Below, in pieces: positions 1 through 6,878 of a stretch of DNA of 10,167 nt. Each line of letters begins with the position of its first letter. Position 1 is the first letter of the stretch. The notes under the pieces were generated by a model. The model was not told the DNA's origin, ran no database searches, and was given only the letters and a program-made list of their open reading frames with translations. Source of the DNA: Gammaproteobacteria bacterium UBA6968 (GTDB taxonomy: Bacteria > Pseudomonadota > Gammaproteobacteria > Pseudomonadales > Azotimanducaceae). Made by a program: the position numbers and the translations under genes. The stretch is from assembly GCA_002450255.1 (NCBI GenBank), contig DJYW01000078.1, forward strand, positions 10,783 through 20,949. Reading direction: 5' to 3'.

Positions 1-32
1 CAGCAGTACCTCTTTCCAGCAGTACCTAGCGG
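1..32. repeat. Two copies of a 16-bp direct tandem repeat, cut by window edge
   Basis: CAGCAGTACCT at 1-11 recurs exactly at 17-27, giving a 16-bp period. The last five bases of each unit differ: CTTTC in the first and AGCGG in the second. The array may continue to the left, outside the window. No function is evident. Confidence 0.45.
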
Positions 33-180
33 CCTGATGATTTGGCGTTAGCGCCGGTCGCAACTTTTGTGGTTATACCTGCATCCGCCGACATCACCGC
101 CGGTTAGGCATATGGCCGGATCGACTGCAGTTCGTTGTAAAAACAGCCGAAACAGAAGGGAGACAGAAATTAGCGAAAAT

Positions 181-229
181 ACAGCGGCTTGACTCGATAA
201 CGTATCTAACACTTAGCCGAAGCCGCTGT
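181..229 (-). terminator. Long-loop inverted repeat, possible terminator downstream of the small GST
   Basis: ACAGCGGCTT (181-190) and AAGCCGCTGT (220-229) form a perfect 10-bp inverted repeat around a 29-base spacer. It lies 13 bases beyond the stop codon of the minus-strand GST gene. Read on the minus strand, the stem is followed at once by ATTTTCGC, which is only a short U-tract. Position fits a transcript end, but the loop is long and the U-run weak. It could instead be a processing stem or a protein-binding palindrome. Confidence 0.35.
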
Positions 230-242
230 GGCAAAACCGAGT

Positions 243-851
243 CTAAGACGCCATGGCTTTCTGGAAAGCGGGACGGGCTGCCAATCGCTCGACATAGCCT
301 TTCAAGCTAGCCATTTCGTCAGTCACACAGCCGAGTCGATTACTCATAAAACAAGCGTGACCGAGCATAATATCTGCACCGGAAAAATCACCAATCAAAT
401 AGTCTTTACCCGCTAACGCTTCGTCCACTGGCGCAAGCGCTCTGGTCAGCAGCTTTTGCGCTTGCCCTAACACCGTCGCATCGCGCCGATCTGGCGGAAG
501 CAGTAGTGTCTGCACGACTATTGTGTTGACCGGTGGCATAACCATTCCTTCGCAGTAGTGAAACCACTGTAAGTAGGAAGGATATTCAGAAGCGTCTACC
601 GCAGGCTTGAGGCCACCGTTTTTATGCCTCTCTAGCACGTATTCAACGATAGCACCTGACTCATAAATACTGATCTCTCCATCATCTAAAACAGGCACAC
701 GACCAAGCGGATGCCGCTGACGATGCTCGTCAGACTTTAAATCTTTCGGGCTAAAATCCATGCGGTTCAATTCGTATGGCAGTTCAAGCTCTTCTAACAG
801 CCAAACGATGCGACCAGCGCGGGAATTTGGGGCAAAGTGTAATGTCAGCAT
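243..851 (-). CDS. Glutathione S-transferase family protein, 202 aa
   Basis: A typical-length soluble GST, predicted cytoplasmic with no signal peptide. Residues 1-75 fit the thioredoxin-fold N-terminal domain: an MLTLHFAPNSRAGR opening with Ser10 near the usual glutathione-activating position, then the cis-proline motif at R51-V52-P53-V54 and the E64-S65 pair that normally contacts the glutathione gamma-glutamyl group. Residues about 88-200 form the helical C-terminal domain, with the conserved FSGADIMLG segment at 156-164. The start at 851 is well supported because AGGAGGA lies 7 bases upstream. The gene is 95 bp downstream of the larger GST-like gene on the same strand, so cotranscription is possible. 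A weak promoter-like pair on the minus strand, TTGGCA (905-910) and TATAGG (884-889) with a short 15-base spacer, could give it its own transcript. The substrate cannot be told from sequence. The fold assignment is firm; glutathione conjugation versus isomerase or reductase activity is open. Confidence 0.9.
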   Translation of the reverse strand: MLTLHFAPNSRAGRIVWLLEELELPYELNRMDFSPKDLKSDEHRQRHPLGRVPVLDDGEISIYESGAIVEYVLERHKNGGLKPAVDASEYPSYLQWFHYCEGMVMPPVNTIVVQTLLLPPDRRDATVLGQAQKLLTRALAPVDEALAGKDYLIGDFSGADIMLGHACFMSNRLGCVTDEMASLKGYVERLAARPAFQKAMAS

Positions 852-858
852 TCTCGGA

Positions 859-865
859 TCCTCCT
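859..865 (-). promoter_or_regulatory. Strong ribosome binding site of the small GST
   Basis: On the minus strand AGGAGGA lies 7 bases before the ATG at 849-851, a near-perfect Shine-Dalgarno match that fixes this start. Confidence 0.85.
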
Positions 866-946
866 GTTGCGAGAGAGACGTAGCCTATAAGCCACGACGC
901 TCGCTGCCAAGCAATTCAGGAGGCCAAGCCGTTTGCAGAAACGACC

Positions 947-2077
947 TTAGGCAATGACAAAACGGTTGTTTATTCGTTTGATTTCGCGCAGCAACGGTAA
1001 TTCCACCAACTCCTTAAGGTTCGAAGAGCTCAGCATGGTAAGGACGGCCTGCTGGCTCGGTATATCTAAGGACTGATAAAACCGTTGCGCCCGCTGTGTC
1101 AACCAAAGCGCGTAAACATCGGTGGCGTGCTCATGCTGAGCCCCCCCGTAAAAGATTGTTTGCGCCGCCAAATGAGGCTGATCTCGTTCGGTATCCAGCA
1201 CTTTTCCTGCTTCGGGTGAATCTTTTTCGAGCATCTGATTGAAAGCCAACGCGCCGAGCAGAAACCTTTGCCCATATTCGCGGAAGATAAAGCCCAACAG
1301 TGCCAAAGCGGTCTCTGGCACCAGGTCATCGGCGAGATAGGCTACCGGTGTGTTATGGAACTCAGGCGATTGCACCTCGGGCACCAACATGTTCTCCACC
1401 CACCGGAATACTCGCGGTGCGTGATTCTGCATCACGCGCAACCCCGCCGGATCTCGTCCCATATGCGCGTGCAGTGCGCCCATAATCGCATAATCTGCTG
1501 CACTGGGATGGCCGCCCAAGAAATAAGGATGCTCAATCAAATGGCACTCGAACAAACCCAGCAGCTCCAAAAGAGCATCGTCTAATGCATCCCGCGCCGC
1601 TGGCGTGGATTCCGGCAGACCGTAACTCATCATTCTGTCCGCGATTAAATTGCCATATTTATCCAAATCCGCGTCACTGCCTTGCGGTCGAAACGAGCGA
1701 CCAAAATCTTTTTTCACAAATGCGAAGTTTTCATCAAACATCCAACGATGCTGCCAGGCCAGGCGCAGCAGACCCTCGCTGGCCATTAGCTCCATAAGAT
1801 GCACATAAACGCGCTGGCAGGGCGTGGACGGAATCGCCGGCAGTGCCGGGAAACGCTCCTCGAGATGATCCTGAATGGCGACGGTATCCTGAATCACCTG
1901 ACCATCTGGCGTGAGCAGCTGGGGAATGCGATGACTGCCAGATGCGGGCCGCACCTTGTCGCGAAAGATTGGCGCGCTGGGCAAACGCTCTACAAAAGGA
2001 ATGTTTTTTTTGCGCAGATAAGAACGGCTTTTGGCGGTGTAATAGGAGGCATAGGAGCCGAATAAGGTGTACGTCAT
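947..2077 (-). CDS. GST-like protein with long C-terminal extension, 376 aa
   Basis: The first 80 residues form a GST N-terminal thioredoxin fold: an MTYTLFGSYASYYTAKSR opening, then R50-I51-P52-Q53 with the cis-proline, and Q63-D64-T65 in the place of the glutathione-contacting acidic-polar pair. Residues about 90-230 look like the all-helical C-terminal domain, including YFLGGHPSAADYAIMG (185-200). About 140 further residues (236-376) follow that ordinary GSTs of 200-230 residues lack; I recognise no motif there. There is no signal peptide, so it is predicted cytoplasmic. I chose the ATG at 2077. The frame stays open four codons further to a TTG at 2089, but MTYTLFGSY is where the family normally begins. 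The ribosome binding site is weak for either start. It lies between the peptidase gene (264 bp upstream) and the smaller GST (95 bp downstream), all on one strand. Activity is unknown; catalytic conjugation is not assured. Confidence 0.85.
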   Translation of the reverse strand: MTYTLFGSYASYYTAKSRSYLRKKNIPFVERLPSAPIFRDKVRPASGSHRIPQLLTPDGQVIQDTVAIQDHLEERFPALPAIPSTPCQRVYVHLMELMASEGLLRLAWQHRWMFDENFAFVKKDFGRSFRPQGSDADLDKYGNLIADRMMSYGLPESTPAARDALDDALLELLGLFECHLIEHPYFLGGHPSAADYAIMGALHAHMGRDPAGLRVMQNHAPRVFRWVENMLVPEVQSPEFHNTPVAYLADDLVPETALALLGFIFREYGQRFLLGALAFNQMLEKDSPEAGKVLDTERDQPHLAAQTIFYGGAQHEHATDVYALWLTQRAQRFYQSLDIPSQQAVLTMLSSSNLKELVELPLLREIKRINNRFVIA

Positions 2078-2160
2078 GGAGCGGTCCAAGTTGATCGCGG
2101 ATAAGGACGTTAACCCTTAACCGAACTGATCGCCAGCATGCTAGACCAATCGAAAGCAAG

Positions 2161-2203
2161 CGTCAGGGCAATCGCTATGCCGAATAAAACCTGACGTAGC
2201 GAT
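2161..2203. repeat. Two crossing 7-bp inverted repeats upstream of the larger GST
   Basis: CGTCAGG (2161-2167) is the reverse complement of CCTGACG (2190-2196), and ATCGCTA (2171-2177) is the reverse complement of TAGCGAT (2197-2203). The two pairings interleave like a pseudoknot. With only 3 bases joining the left arms and none between the right arms, both stems are unlikely to form together. The element lies 84-126 bases before the larger GST start. The 2078-2341 region also has GTTAA-CCC-TTAAC at 2109-2121. I see no convincing promoter or terminator in it. Confidence 0.3.
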
Positions 2204-2341
2204 GTCGAAAAGTCTCGGCCCAGAACTAGCAGGGCTCGCTCATGTCTGCCTTTAGATGCGCTGTGACATTTGCACACGACTGGTTATTCGTTACGCATTG
2301 CTCTCCGTTTCGGTCCCGGCAACGGCTTAGCACAGGGCAAC

Positions 2342-4456
2342 TTACTCGGTGCGCATATTGGCCATCGTGAAGGCAAAGATATCGGCATATTGATCAATGA
2401 TTTTTTCAGTAGGTGTGCCGGCTCCATGACCGGCATCTTTTTCAATGCGAATCAGTACCGGTGCAGGCCCCGCTTGTTTGGCTTGCAGATGCGCTGCGAA
2501 CTTAAATGAGTGCGCGGGCACCACGCGATCATCATGATCGCCGGTGGTGACCAACGTAGCGGGATAGGCCGTGCCGGCCACAACATTGTGTACCGGCGAA
2601 TAGCCTAATAGATATTGGAACATCGCTTTTGATTGCTCAGCGGTACCGTAGTCGTAGGCCCAACCTGCGCCCGCTGTAAACGTGTGGTAACGCAGCATAT
2701 CCAGCACCCCGACCGCCGGCAAAGCCACTGCCATCAAGTCCGGACGCTGTGTCATAACCGCCCCCACCAACAAGCCTCCATTACTCCCGCCGCGGATCGC
2801 GAGATGGTTTGCGTCAGTAATGCCACTGTCAATCAGATATTCGGCGGCAGCAATAAAGTCGTCAAACACATTTTGTTTTCGCAATTGAGTACCGGCATCG
2901 TGCCAGGCCTTGCCATATTCACCACCGCCACGGATGTTCGGCACAGCATAAACGCCACCGGCTTCCAGCCATGCAGCCATGCTACTTGAAAAGCTAGGCG
3001 TTAAACTGACATTAAAACCGCCGTAACCGTACAAAATAGTTGGATGAGCTTTGTTTGGATCCAGATCCGCTCGGTGGGTGATGATCATCGGCACTTGAGT
3101 GCCATCTTTTGAAGCATAAAAAATCTGTTCAGAAACATACGCAGCGGAATCAAACGGCGCTCTTGACTCGCGATAAACCACGGACTCGCCGCTCGCAATA
3201 TCGAGGCGAAACAGCGTGCTCGGCGTCTTGTAATTCGCAAAACTGTAATAAGTCACGGCGTCGCTGGCCTTGCCGCCGAAGCCGCCGGCGTCGCCCGGGC
3301 CGGGTAGATCAATCTCACGAACCAGCTCGCCCGTAGTCGAGTACTGTTTGACCTGCGCAATTGCATCCACCATGTATTGGGCAAAGAAACTGCCTCCGGC
3401 TGCAGCAACATTAAGCACATTTTCTGTTTCACCGATAACGTCCTGCCATTGCTCTGGTTGCGCTGCGTCCAATGTAAAGCGGACCAACCGAGTATTGGGT
3501 GCCGATCGATTGGTTTGGGCAAATAGCACACCGTCTTGGCTGAACACGATGCTGATATCTGAGATTTCATCATTAGCCACAACAACGAGCTCGGCTCCGG
3601 GCACCTTTAAATCTTTGATGAAAAGGCGATTACCGGAAGTTGTATTGCTGGCATAAATCACCAAAAACTGCTGGTCTTCTGTCACATAGCCGGAAACATA
3701 GCGGTATTTTTCGCCCTCACCATCCCCAAAAATAACCGCGTCATCCGTCTGGGCTGTACCTAACTCGTGGAAATACAAGCGGTGATGATCGGTTTTGGCG
3801 GTAAGCTCGTTTCCTTCCGGCGAGTCATAGCGAGAGTAGTAAAAGCCAGCCTCTCCCCGCCAGGCTAAGCCGCTGAATTTGACATCGTCGATTTGATCAA
3901 CTACCTCAAGGGTTTCAGTGTCGATCACTTCAACGCTACGCCAATCCGCTCCGCCGTCGCTTTTTTGATAAGCCGCGAGCTTGCCGGATGACGAAAATGA
4001 CAAAGCAGCAATTGACGTCGTGCCATCATCAGATAGCGTGTTGGGATCCAGGAACACGCTTTCCTCACCCGCCGCGTTGAGACGAAAAATAACCGCTTGA
4101 TTTTGCAGGCCTGAGTTACGTCGGAAGTAGGTATAGTCCCCTTCAACAAATGGCGCACTTTCACGCTCGTAGTCAAGTAGTCGCGCCAGACTAGCGGCAA
4201 ACTGTTGCTTGCCAGGCAGCTTTTCTAGGTACTCAAAGGTAACCACATTCTGGGCGTCAACCCAGGCGCCGGTCGCCTCGCTCATATCGTCTTCCAACCA
4301 ACGGTAAGGATCTGTCACGTCAATGCCGAAATAGACATCGGTTACAGGCCGTTGCTCAGTCTCTGGATAAGCGAATTGTGTTTGCTCGGTCATTGACTGT
4401 TGCTCACAAGCGACCATAAACAGACCGCTGAGTATTGCTACGAATAATGCGCGCAT
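2342..4456 (-). CDS. Prolyl oligopeptidase family serine peptidase (S9A), predicted lipoprotein, 704 aa
   Basis: Prolyl oligopeptidases cleave short peptides after proline. They combine a seven-bladed propeller with an alpha/beta-hydrolase domain. Residues 1-17 are a short hydrophobic leader ending in MVAC, a plausible lipobox with lipidated Cys17 (Met at -3 is less usual). Glu18 at +2 is not the Asp inner-membrane retention signal, so an outer-membrane anchor is likely. Residues about 28-75 are the N-terminal hydrolase segment (DPYRWLED, 49-56), about 80-440 the propeller, and about 445-704 the catalytic domain. The triad is visible: Ser558 in GGSNGG (556-561), Asp642 in GDHDDRVVP (639-647) and His677 in AGHGAG (675-680). 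NIRGGGEYG (507-515) and Trp599, matching the family's S1 tryptophan, are also present. Length is normal. The start at 4456 has AAAGGAG 9 bases upstream. It is transcribed divergently from the transglycosylase gene, so both may share control sites in 4457-4746. Confidence 0.95.
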   Translation of the reverse strand: MRALFVAILSGLFMVACEQQSMTEQTQFAYPETEQRPVTDVYFGIDVTDPYRWLEDDMSEATGAWVDAQNVVTFEYLEKLPGKQQFAASLARLLDYERESAPFVEGDYTYFRRNSGLQNQAVIFRLNAAGEESVFLDPNTLSDDGTTSIAALSFSSSGKLAAYQKSDGGADWRSVEVIDTETLEVVDQIDDVKFSGLAWRGEAGFYYSRYDSPEGNELTAKTDHHRLYFHELGTAQTDDAVIFGDGEGEKYRYVSGYVTEDQQFLVIYASNTTSGNRLFIKDLKVPGAELVVVANDEISDISIVFSQDGVLFAQTNRSAPNTRLVRFTLDAAQPEQWQDVIGETENVLNVAAAGGSFFAQYMVDAIAQVKQYSTTGELVREIDLPGPGDAGGFGGKASDAVTYYSFANYKTPSTLFRLDIASGESVVYRESRAPFDSAAYVSEQIFYASKDGTQVPMIITHRADLDPNKAHPTILYGYGGFNVSLTPSFSSSMAAWLEAGGVYAVPNIRGGGEYGKAWHDAGTQLRKQNVFDDFIAAAEYLIDSGITDANHLAIRGGSNGGLLVGAVMTQRPDLMAVALPAVGVLDMLRYHTFTAGAGWAYDYGTAEQSKAMFQYLLGYSPVHNVVAGTAYPATLVTTGDHDDRVVPAHSFKFAAHLQAKQAGPAPVLIRIEKDAGHGAGTPTEKIIDQYADIFAFTMANMRTE

Positions 4457-4465
4457 GGGGAATCA

Positions 4466-4472
4466 CTCCTTT
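4466..4472 (-). promoter_or_regulatory. Ribosome binding site of the prolyl oligopeptidase
   Basis: Minus-strand AAAGGAG ends 9 bases before the ATG at 4454-4456. It overlaps the end of the 12-bp tandem repeat, so the Shine-Dalgarno element is itself partly made of repeat sequence. Confidence 0.7.
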
Positions 4473-4499
4473 TGCCTTTCCTTTTGCCTTTCCTTTTGC
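4468..4499. repeat. 12-bp tandem repeat, 2.7 copies, at the peptidase ribosome binding site
   Basis: The plus-strand unit CCTTTTGCCTTT occurs exactly at 4468-4479 and 4480-4491, then partly (CCTTTTGC) at 4492-4499. Degenerate TTTGC and TTGCC pieces continue to about 4521. On the minus strand the array reads as A/G-rich AAAGGCAAAAGG units just upstream of the peptidase start. The unit is a multiple of three and lies outside the coding region. Confidence 0.85.
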
Positions 4500-4705
4500 T
4501 GCTTTGCTTGCCTGTTTTGCCGGCTTTACTTCAGTTGTCCGCGCTAATCTTTAATTAACGCTCGCCGTCTATGACCGCTGGGCTTGTATAAACGCTTGTC
4601 TGTTGTATTCAGTGCGCAGGGCCTCTCTATCAGAGAATGTTATGCGCTTTAACCAGCTGGCCCGAAGCTGCGAGTGCGCGAGCCCTGGCGAGCCTCAAAC
4701 TCGGC

Positions 4706-4711
4706 TATAAT
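4706..4711 (+). promoter_or_regulatory. Candidate -10 element for the lytic transglycosylase gene
   Basis: A perfect TATAAT stands 35 bases before the GTG start of the plus-strand gene, which would put transcription start near 4718 with a leader of roughly 30 bases. No good -35 hexamer is present at the right distance (the region reads AGCCCTGGCGAGCC), so an activator or a weak promoter is implied. The rest of 4457-4746 holds an imperfect palindrome, TCTCT-ATC-AGAGA at 4624-4636, but no clear promoter for the divergent peptidase gene. Confidence 0.4.
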
Positions 4712-4746
4712 TGTCGCTTACTAAATGACTGAAGACCAACCTCATA

Positions 4747-6852
4747 GTGAATCATTACCGACAGCTCGTGACGCGAATTCCATGCTTACCGGCGTTTTAC
4801 CTCAGCATGCTCTTTGTGCTCTTTGCCTGCAGCAACGATTCCGGCCCTAACGCTAACGCCGATTCTGAGGCAGGCACTAACGAGGCATCAGCAACCCCAA
4901 CACAACTGGCTTCAATCAAGCCCGCTTCAAACACTCTGCGCGACCTCGAAGATATCATCGCGAGCGGACAGTTACGTGTTGCGCGACAAAAATGGATTGG
5001 TTTTCAGGCGTTACCAGCTGAAGGCATCAGCCTCGACCGTTATCAGCGTTTAGCGGCATTATTCGCGGAACAGCTCGGCGTTTCTATACGCTGGATTATC
5101 GTCGAAAACTTCACAGAGTTACTGAGCGTGGTACCCAACGGCGACGCCGATATCGCCATCGGGAACATCTCCATCACACCGTCGCGCCAGCAACACGTCA
5201 ACTTTACGCCACCGCTGACCTTCTCAGAAGAATGGTTAATTGGCCGTCCCGCAGGTACCAAGATAGGTATCCCCGGCGGCACCGCTTATGCGACAACGGC
5301 GGAGGAAAATGAGCTGACCTTCACGACCTTACCGTCTTGGTCTGCAGACTTGGTAGCCGACGCAATAGCCGCCGGCGAAATTGATCAGAGCATCATGGAT
5401 GCAGTCGCCGCGCGCACCCTAATGACTGAAAATCCCAGCTTGAAACTTATCCGTAAATTCACAGCGCGACCGTTAGGTTGGACCTATGGAAAATTTGCGC
5501 CGGCGCTAGGTGAAGCCTTGGACCGTTTTATCACCGAGCAACATCTAGGCGATCGCGTTGCATTCCAGCGACGTGACTTCATCGCAATCAAAGAGTCTGG
5601 CTACCTCCGGCTGATTACCATTCCCGGTCAGCAAACCTACTTTCTCTATAAAGGCGAATTAATGGGCTTCGAGTACGAGCTGATTCGTGACTTCGCCGCG
5701 CGCCACGATCTGGAGACCGATGTGATACTCGCCAAGGATAGCCAACAGGCGGTCGAGTATTTACGCGAAGGTCGCGGCGATGTGGTCTCTGGTTCCATCA
5801 CGATAACGACACAACGCGAAGTAAAAGGCTGGACATTCACCCGCCCATATCTGTACGCCATGGAATGGCTGGCGTTGGCAGACGGCGTCGCCTATCCGCC
5901 AACGGATGATCGGCTTACCCTGCACCTCAATCCTGAGACCAGCCATTGGCAAAGCGGCCAAACGCTGGTCAACCAAGTGCCAGGTATCGACGTCATCGCT
6001 TCTAACTTGGTGCCGTTTGAACTTTATGCACAGGTTGCCACAGGAGCCTTGCCAGCAACCCTCATAGACGGGCATCTGATGGAAACGCTAAAAGCAACAG
6101 GACAGACCGTCAGCGAAACGATTGCAATCAGCGAAAATGAAAAAGGCAGCCCTATTGGCTGGGTTCTAAACGATGACCAACCCGCGTTAAGAGAATCGCT
6201 AAACGAGTACATTCGCGATGTGTACCGGGGCTTACACTACAATCTACTTAAACAGAAATACTTCGGTAATGCGCGTCGAGTTGCCGTTCGTGAACCACAT
6301 CGAATTACCGGCAGCACCCTATCTCCTTACGACAACGCGATCCAGGAACTCGCCGCAACCTATGACTTCGATTGGCGCATTCTGGTCGCGCAGGCTTATC
6401 AGGAATCCGGATTTAAACCAGAGCGAACGTCATCAGCGGGCGCAAAGGGCTTGATGCAAGTAATGCCGCGAACCGCCGCCCAGCTGGGTATCGACGCTGG
6501 CGCGTTACACGATCCAGATATTGGACTGAATGCGGGAGTGTCTTATCTAGCTTGGTGCAGAGAGCGTTTTGCGCAGACTCTGCCACTTTCGCAACGCACT
6601 TGGTTTGCATTAGCCGCCTATAACGCAGGCGCAGGCCATGTTCGGGATGCCCGCAAGCTTGCCGGGGAAATGGGTCTGAATCGTGACCTGTGGTTCGACA
6701 ATGTTGAACTGGCAATGTTAAAGCTGTCATTGCCCGAATACGCCAGGCGCGCTGCGCATGGCTATGTTCGGGGACAGGAACCCGTGAACTATGTGCGGCA
6801 GATACGCCAGCGTTACCGCGCCTATGTCGATCACTTAGCGAACCTGAATTAA
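4747..6852 (+). CDS. MltF-type lytic murein transglycosylase with two solute-binding domains, predicted lipoprotein, 701 aa
   Basis: Lytic transglycosylases cut the MurNAc-GlcNAc bond of peptidoglycan, leaving a 1,6-anhydro end. Residues 14-28 are a hydrophobic leader ending in LFAC, a lipobox with Cys28; a Ser/Asn/Ala-rich linker follows to about residue 60. A first periplasmic solute-binding-like domain (SBP_bac_3 type) spans about 65-275, with DADIAIGNISITPSR at 133-147. A second spans about 282-508, with GDVVSGSITITTQR at 344-357 and RPYLY at 366-370. Each keeps the family's Arg (147 and 357). The SLT domain occupies about 524-690: catalytic Glu553 in AQAYQESGF, then GLMQVMP (568-574) and AYNAG (624-628). 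E. coli MltF has about 518 residues and one such binding domain, so the roughly 180 extra residues match a duplicated or added module. The start is GTG at 4747 with a poor ribosome binding site; it is favoured because it leaves a complete lipoprotein leader. It is divergent from the peptidase and convergent with the SMP-30 gene. Confidence 0.92.
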   Translation: MNHYRQLVTRIPCLPAFYLSMLFVLFACSNDSGPNANADSEAGTNEASATPTQLASIKPASNTLRDLEDIIASGQLRVARQKWIGFQALPAEGISLDRYQRLAALFAEQLGVSIRWIIVENFTELLSVVPNGDADIAIGNISITPSRQQHVNFTPPLTFSEEWLIGRPAGTKIGIPGGTAYATTAEENELTFTTLPSWSADLVADAIAAGEIDQSIMDAVAARTLMTENPSLKLIRKFTARPLGWTYGKFAPALGEALDRFITEQHLGDRVAFQRRDFIAIKESGYLRLITIPGQQTYFLYKGELMGFEYELIRDFAARHDLETDVILAKDSQQAVEYLREGRGDVVSGSITITTQREVKGWTFTRPYLYAMEWLALADGVAYPPTDDRLTLHLNPETSHWQSGQTLVNQVPGIDVIASNLVPFELYAQVATGALPATLIDGHLMETLKATGQTVSETIAISENEKGSPIGWVLNDDQPALRESLNEYIRDVYRGLHYNLLKQKYFGNARRVAVREPHRITGSTLSPYDNAIQELAATYDFDWRILVAQAYQESGFKPERTSSAGAKGLMQVMPRTAAQLGIDAGALHDPDIGLNAGVSYLAWCRERFAQTLPLSQRTWFALAAYNAGAGHVRDARKLAGEMGLNRDLWFDNVELAMLKLSLPEYARRAAHGYVRGQEPVNYVRQIRQRYRAYVDHLANLN

Positions 6853-6878
6853 GCCAGCGGCGTCAGCCGGGGCGCCAT

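Larger units (their letters stand above)
1..242. other. Intergenic left-edge region with no supportable gene
   Basis: All three plus-strand frames entering from the left edge hit stops within about 50 bases, at 27-29, 35-37 and 49-51. At most the last few codons of a plus-strand gene could lie here. On the minus strand I find no start codon that opens a frame running off the left edge; short frames such as ATGCCTAACCGGCGGTGA close at once. The region carries the 16-bp edge repeat and the 10-bp inverted repeat listed separately. No tRNA-like or other RNA fold is recognised. Confidence 0.5.

Noticed and set aside
1..51. Possible C-terminal tail of a plus-strand gene at the left edge
   Set aside because: All three frames stop within 51 bases and none shows a recognisable end, so a coding tail cannot be separated from chance.
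1268..1585. Plus-strand open frame of 105 codons opposite the larger GST gene
   Set aside because: It is fully antisense to a recognisable gene, with no ribosome binding site or protein-family signal.
2078..2089. TTG start giving a four-residue longer N-terminus for the larger GST-like protein
   Set aside because: The ATG at 2077 matches where the family fold begins, and the TTG has no better ribosome binding site.
1734..2159. Minus-strand open frame of 141 codons overlapping the start of the larger GST gene
   Set aside because: It is out of frame with the GST, Arg/Ser/Ala-rich and has no recognisable motif; the GST frame explains the region.
2305..2325. CCGTT/AACGG inverted repeat after the peptidase stop as a terminator
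   Set aside because: The stem is only 5 bp, the interior does not pair, and no U-run follows on the minus strand.
3270..3656. Plus-strand open frame of 128 codons opposite the peptidase gene
   Set aside because: It lies wholly inside a gene with a complete catalytic triad and its translation is low-complexity Ser/Pro/Thr-rich, typical of an antisense shadow.
6413..6730. Minus-strand open frame of 105 codons inside the SLT domain
   Set aside because: It is antisense to the conserved catalytic domain of the transglycosylase and has no independent support.
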